Assembly (NCBI RefSeq): GCF_001429065.1 | Contig: NZ_LMIB01000001.1 | Location: 815,933 to 879,932 of the forward strand | Direction: 5' to 3' | Source of the DNA: Sphingomonas sp. Root710 | Lineage (GTDB): Bacteria; Pseudomonadota; Alphaproteobacteria; Sphingomonadales; Sphingomonadaceae | DNA: 64,000 bases | In this document: piece by piece, positions 1-9,408 of the stretch | Position numbering within the stretch: the first letter of the stretch is position 1 | Layout: every line of letters begins with the position of its first letter | Position numbers and translations under genes: made by a program | The notes under the pieces: generated by a model | What the model saw: only the letters and a program-made list of their open reading frames with translations | Told to the model about the DNA's origin: nothing | The model's database searches: none

Positions 1-820
1 CGTCGAGCTCGATGCCCAGCGCCAGGCGGCCGCCATAGGTGTCAGCCTCGTTGAAGTCCTTCTTCACATAGGCGGCGTTGGTGACCGTCAGGTCGTTGGT
101 CGGATCGGCGTCCGAAAGGGTGTAGGTCCGGCTGCCCAGCGTGTTGTCGATATAGCCGCCGTCGCGGACATACCAGCCGACCGCGCGCACCGCCGCCGCG
201 TCGCCGACGGGTATGTTGACGAAGGCTTCGGCGCTGCCGCCCACGTTGCCCTTGCCGAACTTATTGAGGTTGACGTCGTAGCCGCCCTCGAACTTGCCCA
301 TGGCCGGCTTGTTGGTGATCATCCGGATCGTGCCGGCGAGCGAGCTCGCGCCGTAGAGCGTGCCCTGCGGACCCGACAGCGCTTCGACGCGCGCCAGGTC
401 ATAGGCGTGGACGTCGAGCATCGCGCCGATCGTCGAGACCGGGACTTCGTCGAGATAGATGCCGACCGTCGGCAGCGATCCGCCGGGCAGGTTGATGCCG
501 CCGGTCGAGACGCCGCGGATCGAGATGTCAGACTGCGAGGGGCCATAGGTCTGGAAGCTGACGCTGGGCAGCAGCTTCACATAATCGTCGAGATTGCTGA
601 CCTGATGCTGCGCCAGCGTCTCGGTGCCCAGCGCCTGCAGGCTGATCGGCACCTTCTGGATGCTTTCGTTGCGCTTCGTCGCGGTGACGATGATCTCGCC
701 GTCACTCGATCCTTCGGCGGCGGTCTGGGCGAACGCGGCGCTGGAGGTGGCAAGGCAGGTCGATGCGAGGAAGATGGTCGCCATCATGCGGCGAACGGGG
801 CGGAGATGTGCAGTTTTCAC
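1..820 (-). CDS. TonB-dependent receptor, N-terminal part (cut by window edge)
   Basis: The first 273 codons of an outer-membrane TonB-dependent receptor; the remainder lies left of the window. I take GTG at 820 as start because AAGGGGG sits five bases upstream; an in-frame ATG at 838 has a weaker ribosome site. A signal peptide ends near residue 32 (AFAQ), followed by a TonB-box-like EIIVTAT at about residues 42-48 and a plug domain with the motifs SIRGVSTG, GIYLDEVPV and GPQGTLYGAS. Such receptors import substrates too large for porins using TonB-ExbBD energy. The substrate cannot be inferred. A TPR-sulfotransferase gene lies 118 bp upstream on the same strand. Confidence 0.9.
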   Translation of the reverse strand, partial: MKTAHLRPVRRMMATIFLASTCLATSSAAFAQTAAEGSSDGEIIVTATKRNESIQKVPISLQALGTETLAQHQVSNLDDYVKLLPSVSFQTYGPSQSDISIRGVSTGGINLPGGSLPTVGIYLDEVPVSTIGAMLDVHAYDLARVEALSGPQGTLYGASSLAGTIRMITNKPAMGKFEGGYDVNLNKFGKGNVGGSAEAFVNIPVGDAAAVRAVGWYVRDGGYIDNTLGSRTYTLSDADPTNDLTVTNAAYVKKDFNEADTYGGRLALGIELD

Positions 821-916
821 GGGGTCCCCCTTTATCATGGTGACAATTCCCCATGAAAATTGTTGCGGCGCAAGACCCTATGGAAAGGCTTCATCTACAA
901 GCTTGTTAATTTTCCA

Positions 917-938
917 CTGTGTTGCGTAATGAACACAG
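917..938. other. Short inverted repeat between sulfotransferase and receptor genes
   Basis: CTGTGTT and AACACAG form a perfect 7-bp inverted repeat around an 8-base spacer, directly after the stop codon of the sulfotransferase gene. It has no U-tract, so it could be a weak terminator or an operator for the downstream receptor. Function is unproven. Confidence 0.25.
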
Positions 939-2708
939 CTACGGGGCGGCGGGGTAGAGGTCGAGTATGGGGCCGAGCGCATCACGCAGCGGACCCAGCT
1001 TGTCGGCGTAAGGCCGCCACTGGCCGACGCCATCGCGGTTGATCGGGCGGCGGACCTGCTCGCTGCTCGCGGTGCGTACCGCGCGCCCGCTGCTGTGAAA
1101 GTCCAGGCACGCCTGTTCGAAGGGCAGTCCGAGCGCGGCGAGCAGCGCGCGGATCTCGGCTTCGGGATCGTCGAGAAGCTGCTCGTGGATTACGCGGTGG
1201 ACGCGCCCCGGCATCACCCGGTCGACATGGGCCATCAGCCGCACATAATCGGCATAATAGCGACCGATATCGTCGAGCCCGTAGCTGAAGCCCTGGCCGC
1301 GCGCGAAATGCTGGCGGAAGTTGGAGAAGCAGCAATCGAGCGGGTGCCGCCGCGCGTCGATGATCTTCGCCTGGGGCAGGATCAGGTGGATGAAACCCGT
1401 GTGCAGCCAGTTGTTGGGAAGCTTGTCGATGAAATGCGGCTTGCCTTCGCGGCGCTGGATCCGCGTTCCATCGAGATAGTCCTGGCCCAGCGCGGCAAGT
1501 TCTGCCGCATCCAGCACTGCGAGATCGGCAGGATAGCGGCCCTCGACCTTCGCGGCGAGGCGCGGGATGTCGGGCAGTTCCATCGTGCCTTCGACCATCG
1601 AGTGACAGGCGAGAATCTGTTCGATCAGGGTCGATCCGGCGCGCGGCATGCCGAGGATGAAGATCGGATCGGGCGCGGTGCAGCCTTGGCCGGCACGCGC
1701 CGCGAGGAAATCGGGCTGGAACAGGTCGATCATCTCGTCGACCTGGCGGCTGATGTCGTCCGGATCATAATCGATCTGCGCGCGCCGCAGCGCGTTGCCG
1801 GCGGCATAATGGCCAAATGCGGCGTCGGCGTCTCCGGCATCGTCCAACGCCTTGCCGAGCGCGAAATCGAGGTGGAGCCGGTTTTCGTCGGACAGGCCGG
1901 GACTTTGTAGCGCCTGCTTCATTCGCGCGACATCGGCTTTGTCGAACCGCACCGTCTTGAGGTTGGCGAGGCTCCACCAGATTTCGCCAAGCGCCGGATC
2001 GACGTCGAGGCCGCGGCGATAGACGGCGATGGCATCTTCCTGCCGTCCCACCGTTTTCAGCGCGTGCCCATAGCTCATCCACAGCTTGGGCTGGTCCGGG
2101 CGTTTCGCGAGTATGTCACGATAGAGCGTGATCGCCTCGTCATAGTCGCCGATCCGGCCCAGCACAGCGGCGCGCAGCGTGTCATGCGCGGCATTGCCGG
2201 GATCCGCGGCATTGAGACGATCGAGTTCGGCAAGCGCCTCGGCGGTGCGGTTCTGGCGATGGAGGATCGTGGCGAGATTGGCGCGGGCGGGGATGAAGGC
2301 CGGGGCGAGTTCGAGCGCGCGGCGGAGCAGCGCTTCGCTGTCGCGGTAGCGGCCGATCCGCGCCGCGAGTTCGGCCATCATCCGGATCGCGGCGACGTCG
2401 AACGGCGAAGCCTTCAGCCGCGCGCGCAGCAGCGGTTCGGCGACATGTAGTTCGTTTTCGACGAGCGCCAGCGCGGCACGGCGCAGTTCGGGATGCTCGG
2501 CGGACAGCACGATCGCGCCGAGTTCCGCATGTTCGGCGGCGCTGTCATGGCCGAGGGCGCGATGAATGTGGCCCAGCAAACGCTGAACATCGGCGCTTTT
2601 CGGGGCCTGGCGCGCTATTCCTTCGGCGATGGCCAGGGCCTTCGCGGCATCCTCGGTTACGAGGCGCGACGCCTCGGCAAAGGCTGCGTCGAGCTTGTCC
2701 TCGTTCAT
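939..2708 (-). CDS. TPR-repeat sulfotransferase family protein
   Basis: A 589-residue protein. The N-terminal ~330 residues are a string of TPR-type helical repeats (for example PDQPKLWMSYGHALKTVGR), and the C-terminal part is a PAPS-dependent sulfotransferase domain. The 5'-phosphosulfate loop is seen as ILGMPRAGSTLIEQ and a 3'-phosphate-binding segment as RRHPLDCCFSNFR. The frame stays open to 2816, but the ATG at 2708 (MNEDKLDAAF) is the natural start because the upstream residues are arginine/proline-rich and not conserved-looking. Proteins of this layout are frequent beside TonB receptors in sphingomonads and Caulobacter. The sulfated acceptor is unknown. Confidence 0.85.
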   Translation of the reverse strand: MNEDKLDAAFAEASRLVTEDAAKALAIAEGIARQAPKSADVQRLLGHIHRALGHDSAAEHAELGAIVLSAEHPELRRAALALVENELHVAEPLLRARLKASPFDVAAIRMMAELAARIGRYRDSEALLRRALELAPAFIPARANLATILHRQNRTAEALAELDRLNAADPGNAAHDTLRAAVLGRIGDYDEAITLYRDILAKRPDQPKLWMSYGHALKTVGRQEDAIAVYRRGLDVDPALGEIWWSLANLKTVRFDKADVARMKQALQSPGLSDENRLHLDFALGKALDDAGDADAAFGHYAAGNALRRAQIDYDPDDISRQVDEMIDLFQPDFLAARAGQGCTAPDPIFILGMPRAGSTLIEQILACHSMVEGTMELPDIPRLAAKVEGRYPADLAVLDAAELAALGQDYLDGTRIQRREGKPHFIDKLPNNWLHTGFIHLILPQAKIIDARRHPLDCCFSNFRQHFARGQGFSYGLDDIGRYYADYVRLMAHVDRVMPGRVHRVIHEQLLDDPEAEIRALLAALGLPFEQACLDFHSSGRAVRTASSEQVRRPINRDGVGQWRPYADKLGPLRDALGPILDLYPAAP

Positions 2709-2924
2709 GCTGTGCCGATCACCCCGCTCCACGGGCGCCAGAAGAGGCGGCGGGGCGGCGAGTGTCAACCGGGATTGGCGGGAACCGCGGAAAACCGGCC
2801 TTTTCCTGTAGCCCATTTGTTACCGTATCGTGGGCGCTACATGACATCGTTTTGACTTTCACCCGCAATCGAAGCGTCAAAAAGCGCTGCCACTGGGCTT
2901 CCCACATCACAAGGGGAACCCAGA

Positions 2925-5744
2925 ATGAACCGGATTTTACGCGGCGCTAGCCAAGCCGCCACGACGCTTGCTCTCATGTCCTCGGGCATGGCGATGGCCG
3001 GTACGGTGGTCGGCACGGTGTCGGACGGCAGCGGCACCCGTGCGCTGCAAAGGGCCCAGCTTCGGATCGTCGAACTCGGTCGCGTGGCCGAGGCGGCGCG
3101 TGACGGCAGCTTTCGCTTCCCCGACGTTCCAGCCGGCACCTACACGATCGAAGCGCGCTATGTCGGCGCGGACACTGTGCGCACCAGCATCACCGTCGGC
3201 GCGACCGATGATACCCGCGCCGATATCGCGATGGGCGCGGCCAGCGGCAATTCGATCATCGTCGTCGGCCAGCTCGCCAACCAGGCGAGCACGCTGTCGC
3301 GCCAGCGCGCCGCCGACGGCGTCGAAAGCGTCCTGACCCGTGACGCGATCGGCCAGTTTCCCGACCAGAATGTCGCCGAATCGCTGCGCCGCCTGCCGGG
3401 TATCAATATCCTCAACGATCAGGGCGAGGGCCGTTTCGTCTCGATCCGCGGCCTCGATCCCGAACTCAACTCCTCGTCGGTCAACGGCGTGCGCCTGCCT
3501 GCGCCCGAATCCGATGTCCGCTCGGTCGCGCTCGACGTGATCTCGAGCGACCTGATCGAATCGATCGAGGTCAAGAAGTCGCTCACTCCGGACATGGATG
3601 CAGACACGATCGGCGGTTCGATCGAGATCAAGACGACCAGCGCCTTCGACCGCAAGAAGGACCTGCTCAAGATCTCCGCCGAGGGCAGCTATAACGACCT
3701 GACCGAGAAGGTTTCGCCGAAGGGCAGCATCGATTTCTCGACCAGGCTCGGTGAGGGCGTCGGCGTGTCGGGCGGCCTGTCCTACTACAAGCGCAAGTTC
3801 GCCACCGATAATATGGAAATGGATGGCTGGGACGTCGACGGCGCGGGCAATGCCTATGCCGACACCGTCGAATATCGCGACTATGACGTAGAGCGCGAGC
3901 GGATCAGCGCCTCGCTGTCATTCGACTTCAAGGCCGGGGACAGCACGACGCTTTATGCGCGTGGCCTGTACAGCCAGTTCGACGATCAGGAATATCGCCG
4001 CCGCCTGACCTTCGAAATGGACGAGGGCCCGAGCAGCAGCACCGCGACCACCGCGAGTTTCCTGTCCGATGATGGCGAGATCAGTGTCCAGCGCGACCTC
4101 AAGGACCGCTTCGAATCGCAGAAGATCCGTTCGCTGGTGCTCGGCGGCGAGACCGAGACCGGCCCCTGGAAGGCGACCTATTCTGCCAGCTGGGCGAAGT
4201 CGAGCGAGCGCGAGAACGGCTCGATCGATCCGGTCAATTTCGAGCGCAAGTTCGAGGACCCGGGCGAGTTCGGCGTCACCTTCGACTATAGCAAGCCGAA
4301 GTTCACCGGCTATGCGGTGACCGCAGGCAACAACCTGTTCCTCGATCCCGGCGAATATGAGTTCGACAAGGTCGAGCGCACCACGCTGAGCGACGCGCAG
4401 GACGAGGAATATGCGGTCAAGGCGGATATCTCGCGCGCCTTCGCGGTGGATGGCGGTACCTTCACCGTCCAGGCGGGCGCGAAGCAGCGCTGGCGCAAGA
4501 AGACCTACAACGCCACGTTCGACATCTACAAAGGCTATGGCGCGGGCGACCTGACCCTGGCCGACTTCCTCGGCAAGCAGGATTATGGGCTCGCGTCGAT
4601 CGATCCGGTGCTGGCGAAGACCTCGTTCCGTTCCTTCTTCCGCACCAACCTCAGCGATTTCGAACTCGACCAGTTTGACACCGACGCCGCCTCGGCCGAA
4701 TCCGACTTCCGCGTCGATGAGGATATCACGTCGGGCTATCTGCTTGGCCGCTGGGACAGCAACAAGGTCCGTGTGATCGGCGGCGTCCGCATCGAGCGGA
4801 CCCGTAACAGGATCACCGGCAACCAGCTTACCCTGGTCGAGGAAGGCGACGAATATCAGGGCGTCGAAGTCGATGAAGACAGCGTCTTCGTCACCGCGCA
4901 GAGCTTCAAGCGCAACTACACCGACATTCTTCCGAGCCTTACAGTCCGCTACGAGCCGGTCCGCAACTTCGTGCTGCGCGCCGCTGGCTATAAGAGCCTG
5001 GTCCGTCCGAAGCTGTCCAAGCTCGCGCCGCGCGCCGTGATCGAGGATGGTGAGGGCGAGTTCGGCAATCCCGCGCTCAAGCCCTACAAGGCGTGGAATA
5101 TCGACCTGTCGGTCGAATATTATCTCGGCCGCAACGCCGCGATCTCGGCGGGCTTCTTCTACAAGGACATCAAGGATTATATCGTCGACGTCGTCAGCGA
5201 GGATGTCCTCTATAACGGCGTACTGCTCGACGAGGCGAAGACCTCGATCAACGGCCCCAAGGCGAAGGTGAAGGGCTTGGAACTGAGCTACAGCCAGGCG
5301 TTCGATTTCCTGCCCGCGCCGTTCGACGGGCTGCTGACCCAGCTCAACTACACCTATACCGACGCCAAGGGCACGGTGTTCACCGATGGCGACATCACCG
5401 ATCCGCGCCGCATCCGGCTGCCCGCATCGTCCAAGCACACCTTCAACGCGGTGCTGGGCTATGAGAAGGGACCGCTCAGCCTGCGCGCCGCGGGCACCTT
5501 CCGCGACAAATATCTCGACGAAGTCGGCGACGATCCCTCGTCGGATCGTTATGTTTCGAAGCACTTCCAGCTCGACCTGAGCGCGAAGTACAAGATCACC
5601 GACGGCATCCGTATCTTCGCTGAATGGGTGAATGTGACCGACGAACCCTATTTCGCTTATCAGAACCTCAACAACGGCCGACGCCTCCTGCAATATGAAG
5701 AATATAGCTGGACCGCGAAGTTCGGCGTGACGGCGGCCTTCTGA
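2925..5744 (+). CDS. TonB-dependent receptor with carboxypeptidase-like N-terminal domain
   Basis: A complete 939-residue outer-membrane receptor. A signal peptide ends near residue 25 (AMAG), followed by a carboxypeptidase-regulatory-like beta-sandwich (about 26-95, with FPDVPAGTYTIEARY), a plug (about 125-230, with FPDQNVAESLRRLPG and VSIRGLDPELN) and a 22-strand-type barrel ending in the aromatic residue F. AAGGGGAA lies a few bases before the ATG. The stop codon overlaps the next start as TGATG, so the phytase is co-translated. I infer that it imports phytate-derived inositol phosphates or a related phosphorylated substrate; the receptor family alone does not prove that. Confidence 0.93.
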   Translation: MNRILRGASQAATTLALMSSGMAMAGTVVGTVSDGSGTRALQRAQLRIVELGRVAEAARDGSFRFPDVPAGTYTIEARYVGADTVRTSITVGATDDTRADIAMGAASGNSIIVVGQLANQASTLSRQRAADGVESVLTRDAIGQFPDQNVAESLRRLPGINILNDQGEGRFVSIRGLDPELNSSSVNGVRLPAPESDVRSVALDVISSDLIESIEVKKSLTPDMDADTIGGSIEIKTTSAFDRKKDLLKISAEGSYNDLTEKVSPKGSIDFSTRLGEGVGVSGGLSYYKRKFATDNMEMDGWDVDGAGNAYADTVEYRDYDVERERISASLSFDFKAGDSTTLYARGLYSQFDDQEYRRRLTFEMDEGPSSSTATTASFLSDDGEISVQRDLKDRFESQKIRSLVLGGETETGPWKATYSASWAKSSERENGSIDPVNFERKFEDPGEFGVTFDYSKPKFTGYAVTAGNNLFLDPGEYEFDKVERTTLSDAQDEEYAVKADISRAFAVDGGTFTVQAGAKQRWRKKTYNATFDIYKGYGAGDLTLADFLGKQDYGLASIDPVLAKTSFRSFFRTNLSDFELDQFDTDAASAESDFRVDEDITSGYLLGRWDSNKVRVIGGVRIERTRNRITGNQLTLVEEGDEYQGVEVDEDSVFVTAQSFKRNYTDILPSLTVRYEPVRNFVLRAAGYKSLVRPKLSKLAPRAVIEDGEGEFGNPALKPYKAWNIDLSVEYYLGRNAAISAGFFYKDIKDYIVDVVSEDVLYNGVLLDEAKTSINGPKAKVKGLELSYSQAFDFLPAPFDGLLTQLNYTYTDAKGTVFTDGDITDPRRIRLPASSKHTFNAVLGYEKGPLSLRAAGTFRDKYLDEVGDDPSSDRYVSKHFQLDLSAKYKITDGIRIFAEWVNVTDEPYFAYQNLNNGRRLLQYEEYSWTAKFGVTAAF

Positions 5745-6802
5745 TGCTGCGCCGCTCGCTCCTCATCGCCTCGCTCGCCGGTCTGGCCGGTTGCGGCGGC
5801 GCCGAAGCTCCGGTCGCCTCTCCGGCCGCAAGCACGACGGTCTTGATCGCCGCGCGCGGCGAAACCGCACCGGTCGGCACCACCAACGCCGATGCCGCCG
5901 ACGATCCGGCGGTGTGGCGCAACCCTGCCGATCCTGCGGCCAGCCTGATCGTCGGCACCGACAAGAAGGCCGGGCTTTACGTCTATGGCCTCGACGGCAG
6001 GATCCGCCACTTCATCGATGCCGGCCGGGTCAACAATGTTGACCTCAAGGACGGCGTGGCCATCGGAAACGGGCAGGGCGTGCTGGTCGTCGCCAGCGAC
6101 CGCAACGACAAGGCGAATGCCAAACTCGCGCTGTTCCGGCTCGACACGACGACCGCGAAGCTGAGCGCGCTGGGCACCATCGCGGCGGGTGCGGGCGAAG
6201 CCTATGGCCTGTGCATGTATCGCGATGCCGCCGGGCTCTATGCCTTCATCGTGTTGAAGGACGGCACGATCAACCAGATCGCGCTCGACGTCGGCGGGGC
6301 GAAGCCCAGCGGATCGATCGTCCGCACGATGAAACTGGGCACCCAGTCCGAAGGCTGCGCCGCCGACGACCGGACCGGCGTCCTTTATGTCGCAGAAGAG
6401 GATGTCGGGCTGTGGAAGTTCGACGCCAAGGCGGCGGGCTCCACCACAGCGACCAAGATTGCGGCCGCGGACGGCAAGAACATCGTCGCCGACGCCGAGG
6501 GCGTGGCGATTGCCGCGATCGGCGAGAAGGACGGCTATGTCGTGCTGTCGAGCCAGGGCGACAATGCTTATGCGGTCTACCGGATCGCCGATGACAGCTT
6601 CGTCGGACGCTTCCGCATCGCCGCCGGCAAGGTCGGCGCGGCCGAGGAGACCGACGGCATCGAACTGATCGCGGGCGATTTCGGGCCGGATTATCCGGGC
6701 GGCATCTTCGTCGCCCAGGACGGGCAGAATGACGCCCATGCGCAGAACTTCAAGCTGGCCGCCTGGGCGGACATCGTGAAGGCGCTCAAACTACCCGAAT
6801 GA
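5744..6802 (+). CDS. Beta-propeller phytase (3-phytase), lipoprotein
   Basis: A 352-residue protein of the beta-propeller phytase family, which removes phosphates from phytate with calcium. A lipoprotein signal (LAGLAGC, Cys17) suggests anchoring to a membrane facing the periplasm or outside. Family motifs read in order: DDPAVW, GTDKKAGLYVY, VNNVDL, ASDRND, YGLCMY, YVAEEDVGLWKF, DAEGVAI, SSQGDNAYAVY and ETDGIEL. Its ATG overlaps the receptor stop by one base. The pair looks like a phytate-use unit: enzyme plus importer. It ends exactly where the opposing hydrolase gene ends, with no base between the two stop codons. Confidence 0.92.
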   Translation: MLRRSLLIASLAGLAGCGGAEAPVASPAASTTVLIAARGETAPVGTTNADAADDPAVWRNPADPAASLIVGTDKKAGLYVYGLDGRIRHFIDAGRVNNVDLKDGVAIGNGQGVLVVASDRNDKANAKLALFRLDTTTAKLSALGTIAAGAGEAYGLCMYRDAAGLYAFIVLKDGTINQIALDVGGAKPSGSIVRTMKLGTQSEGCAADDRTGVLYVAEEDVGLWKFDAKAAGSTTATKIAAADGKNIVADAEGVAIAAIGEKDGYVVLSSQGDNAYAVYRIADDSFVGRFRIAAGKVGAAEETDGIELIAGDFGPDYPGGIFVAQDGQNDAHAQNFKLAAWADIVKALKLPE

Positions 6803-8008
6803 TCAGAGCGTCCCGCGCTCCGCGAGGCGCAGCATGACGAGCGTCGAGAGCCTGGCCCGTTCGGCCAGGCTCTCGACGATCACATATTCGTCAGGCGAGT
6901 GGATCGCGCCGCCGCGCGCGCCCATCGTGTCGACCACCGGCACGCCGCAGGCGGCGATGTTGTTTCCGTCGCAGACGCCGCCGCTCGCCTTGTGCGTGAT
7001 TGGGCGGCCCAGCAGCGCGGCGCTGTCCTCGACCAGCGCGAACAGCCGCGCGGCCTTGCCGTCGATCGGTTTGGGCGGGCGTCCGAAGCCGCCATGAACA
7101 CGGATCGCGACATCATGCTCGGCGGCGATCGTGCGGGCGAGATCGGCGATCAGCGTTTCGGCGGCGGTCTGATCCGCGGGCAAGGCGGGGCGCAGGTTGA
7201 CGCGCAGTACGGCCTGATCGGGCACCACATTATTCGGCCCGCCGCCGTCGATCCGCGCGGGATTGATCGCCAACCCGGCGCGGCGTGCCCGCGACAGGCG
7301 CAGCGCCAGATCGCCCGCCGCGACTATGGCGTTGCGGCCATCCTCCGGATTGCGCCCGGCATGCGCCGATCGGCCGGTGATGATGATCGAGAAATTGCCG
7401 CTGCCCGGCCGCGCCCCCGCCAACGTGCCGTCGGGCAGGGCGGAGGGCTCATAGGTCAGCGCGGCAAGCTTCCCCTTCGCGCAGGATGCGATCAGCGCGG
7501 CGGAGCCGGGTGAGCCGATCTCCTCGTCCGAATTGACGATTACCTCATAGCCGATCCGCTCCGCCAGCGGCGACGCCTCCAGCGCGGCCAGCGCGGCCAG
7601 CATCAGCGCGATTCCGCCCTTCATGTCGGCGACGCCGGGCCCGTTGATCACCGCGCCGCCATCGAGATCGGTCAGCGCCTGGAAGGGGTGATCGATCCCG
7701 TAGACGGTATCCATATGCCCGGTCAGCAGCAGTTGCACCGGCGCCTGCGGACGAACGCGGACATGGAGATTTTGCCCGAAGGCGATGGCGTTGGTCTTGC
7801 CCGCCCGGTCGACTTCCTCGCCCGGCACCGGATCGCGCAGCGCGATATCGCCCGGCAGGACCGCGAAGGCATCGGCGAGCAACCCGGCGATCGTTCCGAG
7901 TCCGTTGAGGTTGCGCGAGCCGCTGTTGACTGTGCTCCACGCCCGCACCTGCGCCAGCATCGGCGCCGCAGCAGCGGCATCGAGTGCGGCGCGGTGCTGC
8001 TCGATCAC
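6803..8008 (-). CDS. M20-family amidohydrolase in the AST operon (candidate AstE replacement)
   Basis: A 401-residue metallopeptidase-fold hydrolase of the M20 family (ArgE/DapE/carboxypeptidase G2). Zinc-site motifs are visible: TGHMDTVYG, GVADMKGGIALM, NSDEEIGSPGS and the late AIHSPDEY; GRSAHAG marks the dimerisation domain. The start is GTG at 8008, which overlaps the astD stop as GTGA; the open frame extends upstream to 8083 but only within astD. As last gene of the AST operon, I infer that it removes succinate from N-succinylglutamate in place of AstE, which is not in the window. Deacylation of another N-acyl amino acid is possible. Confidence 0.8.
   Translation of the reverse strand: MIEQHRAALDAAAAAPMLAQVRAWSTVNSGSRNLNGLGTIAGLLADAFAVLPGDIALRDPVPGEEVDRAGKTNAIAFGQNLHVRVRPQAPVQLLLTGHMDTVYGIDHPFQALTDLDGGAVINGPGVADMKGGIALMLAALAALEASPLAERIGYEVIVNSDEEIGSPGSAALIASCAKGKLAALTYEPSALPDGTLAGARPGSGNFSIIITGRSAHAGRNPEDGRNAIVAAGDLALRLSRARRAGLAINPARIDGGGPNNVVPDQAVLRVNLRPALPADQTAAETLIADLARTIAAEHDVAIRVHGGFGRPPKPIDGKAARLFALVEDSAALLGRPITHKASGGVCDGNNIAACGVPVVDTMGARGGAIHSPDEYVIVESLAERARLSTLVMLRLAERGTL
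6842..6878. repeat. Perfect 16-bp inverted repeat, terminator-like, inside coding sequence
   Basis: Bases 6842-6857 and 6863-6878 are perfect reverse complements with a five-base loop (CGTTC), forming a very stable GC-rich hairpin. It lies inside the last ~25 codons of the M20 hydrolase gene. Because the convergent phytase and hydrolase genes have no gap, this hairpin may serve as the transcription stop for the phytase transcript. No U-tract follows on either strand, so a Rho-independent role is uncertain. Confidence 0.6.
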
Positions 8009-9408
8009 AGCAGACGGCCCGTCAGTTCGCTGCTCAAATCCGTTATCGCATCGGCCTCGAAGCTCGCGACCGGATAGGCGCAATAATCGGCGGCATAATA
8101 AGCGCTGGGCCGGTGATTGCCCGACTGGCCTAGGCCGCCGAACGGCATGTTCGCGGCGGCGCCCGTCGTCGGGCGGTTCCAGTTGACCACGCCCGCGCGC
8201 GATTCATTCAGGAAACGCTGCCACAGCGCGGCATCGTCGCTCAGCAGGCCCGCGGACAGGCCGAAGCTGGTAGCGTTGGCCGCCGCGATCGCCGCGTCGA
8301 AATCGGGAACGCGCGTCACCTGCAGCACCGGCGCGAAAATCTCCGCGTCGGGCGCATCGATACCGGTCACGTCATAGATGGCGGGCGTCACGAAGGCGTC
8401 GCTGCGTTCGAGCCGCTCGAAGGGCAGCAGCGGTTTCGCACCCTGCGCCTTGAGCGCCGCCACCGCATCGATCGCATTTTGCGCCGCCCGCGCGGAGATC
8501 AGCGGGCCCATATAAGGCTCGTCGGCATCGTCCCATGCCCCGATCCGCAGTCGCGAGGCGAGGGTATGGACCGCCTCGACGATCGCGTTGCCCTCGACCC
8601 CTTCGGGGACGATCAGCCGCCGGGCGCAGGAACAGCGCTGACCGGTGGTGATGAACGCCGACTGGACGATCGCCGCCGCCGATGTGTCGGCATCGCCCCA
8701 GGCGATCAGCGGATTGTTGCCGCCCAGTTCGAGCGCGAGGATGACATGCGGCCGATCGACCATCGCCCGGCGGAAATACGCGCCGGTGGTGGCCGCGCCG
8801 GTGAACAGCAGCCCGTCGATATCGGCGGCGATCAGTGCCGCGCCCTGATCGCGCCCGCCCTGGACGATCTGAAAGACATTTTCGGGCACGCCCGCGTCGT
8901 GGAGGGCGCGGGTCAGGTGCTGGCCGGTGAGCGGGGTTTCCTCCGACGGCTTGAACAGCACCGTATTGCCCGCGAGCAGCGCGGGGACGATGTGGCCGTT
9001 GGGCAGGTGGCCCGGAAAATTATAGGGGCCCAGCACCGCCATGACGCCGTGCGGCTTGTGGCGCAGCGTCGCCCGGCCGAACGCCATTTCGGCGGTGCGG
9101 CTGCCGGCGCGTTCGGCCTGGGCGTTGATCGAGACCCCGACCTTGCCGACCATCGAGGCGAGTTCGGTGCGCGTCTCCCACAGCGGCTTGCCGGTCTCGC
9201 GCGCCAGGTCGCGGGCGATGTCCTCGCTGCGCTCCTTCAGCGTATCGGCATAGCGCTTGAGGATGGCGACGCGCTCGTCGATCGTCAGCGCGGCCCAGGC
9301 GGGGAGAGCGGCGCGGGCGCGCGCCACCATCGCCGGGATCGTCTCGACCGCGGTTTCCTCACCCTCCCAGATGACCTGACCGCTGGCCGGATCGATCGAC
9401 TGCATCAT
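8005..9408 (-). CDS. astD: N-succinylglutamate 5-semialdehyde dehydrogenase
   Basis: A 467-residue aldehyde dehydrogenase-superfamily enzyme that oxidises succinylglutamate semialdehyde to succinylglutamate with NAD+ (AST arginine catabolism). The Rossmann/aldehyde site is visible: GPYNFPGHLPNG, FKPSEETPLTG, the general base in LELGGNNP and the catalytic cysteine region GQRCSCARRL. Its ATG overlaps the preceding gene's stop as ATGA, and its own stop overlaps the hydrolase start as GTGA, so translation is coupled on both sides. The assignment to AstD rather than another aldehyde dehydrogenase rests on the AstA/AstB neighbours as well as the sequence. Confidence 0.93.
   Translation of the reverse strand: MMQSIDPASGQVIWEGEETAVETIPAMVARARAALPAWAALTIDERVAILKRYADTLKERSEDIARDLARETGKPLWETRTELASMVGKVGVSINAQAERAGSRTAEMAFGRATLRHKPHGVMAVLGPYNFPGHLPNGHIVPALLAGNTVLFKPSEETPLTGQHLTRALHDAGVPENVFQIVQGGRDQGAALIAADIDGLLFTGAATTGAYFRRAMVDRPHVILALELGGNNPLIAWGDADTSAAAIVQSAFITTGQRCSCARRLIVPEGVEGNAIVEAVHTLASRLRIGAWDDADEPYMGPLISARAAQNAIDAVAALKAQGAKPLLPFERLERSDAFVTPAIYDVTGIDAPDAEIFAPVLQVTRVPDFDAAIAAANATSFGLSAGLLSDDAALWQRFLNESRAGVVNWNRPTTGAAANMPFGGLGQSGNHRPSAYYAADYCAYPVASFEADAITDLSSELTGRLL

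Noticed and set aside
2850-2882. Inverted TTTTGAC/GTCAAAA upstream of the TonB receptor as an operator
   Set aside because: The half-sites are 19 bases apart and no good -10 fits a promoter there; too weak to call.
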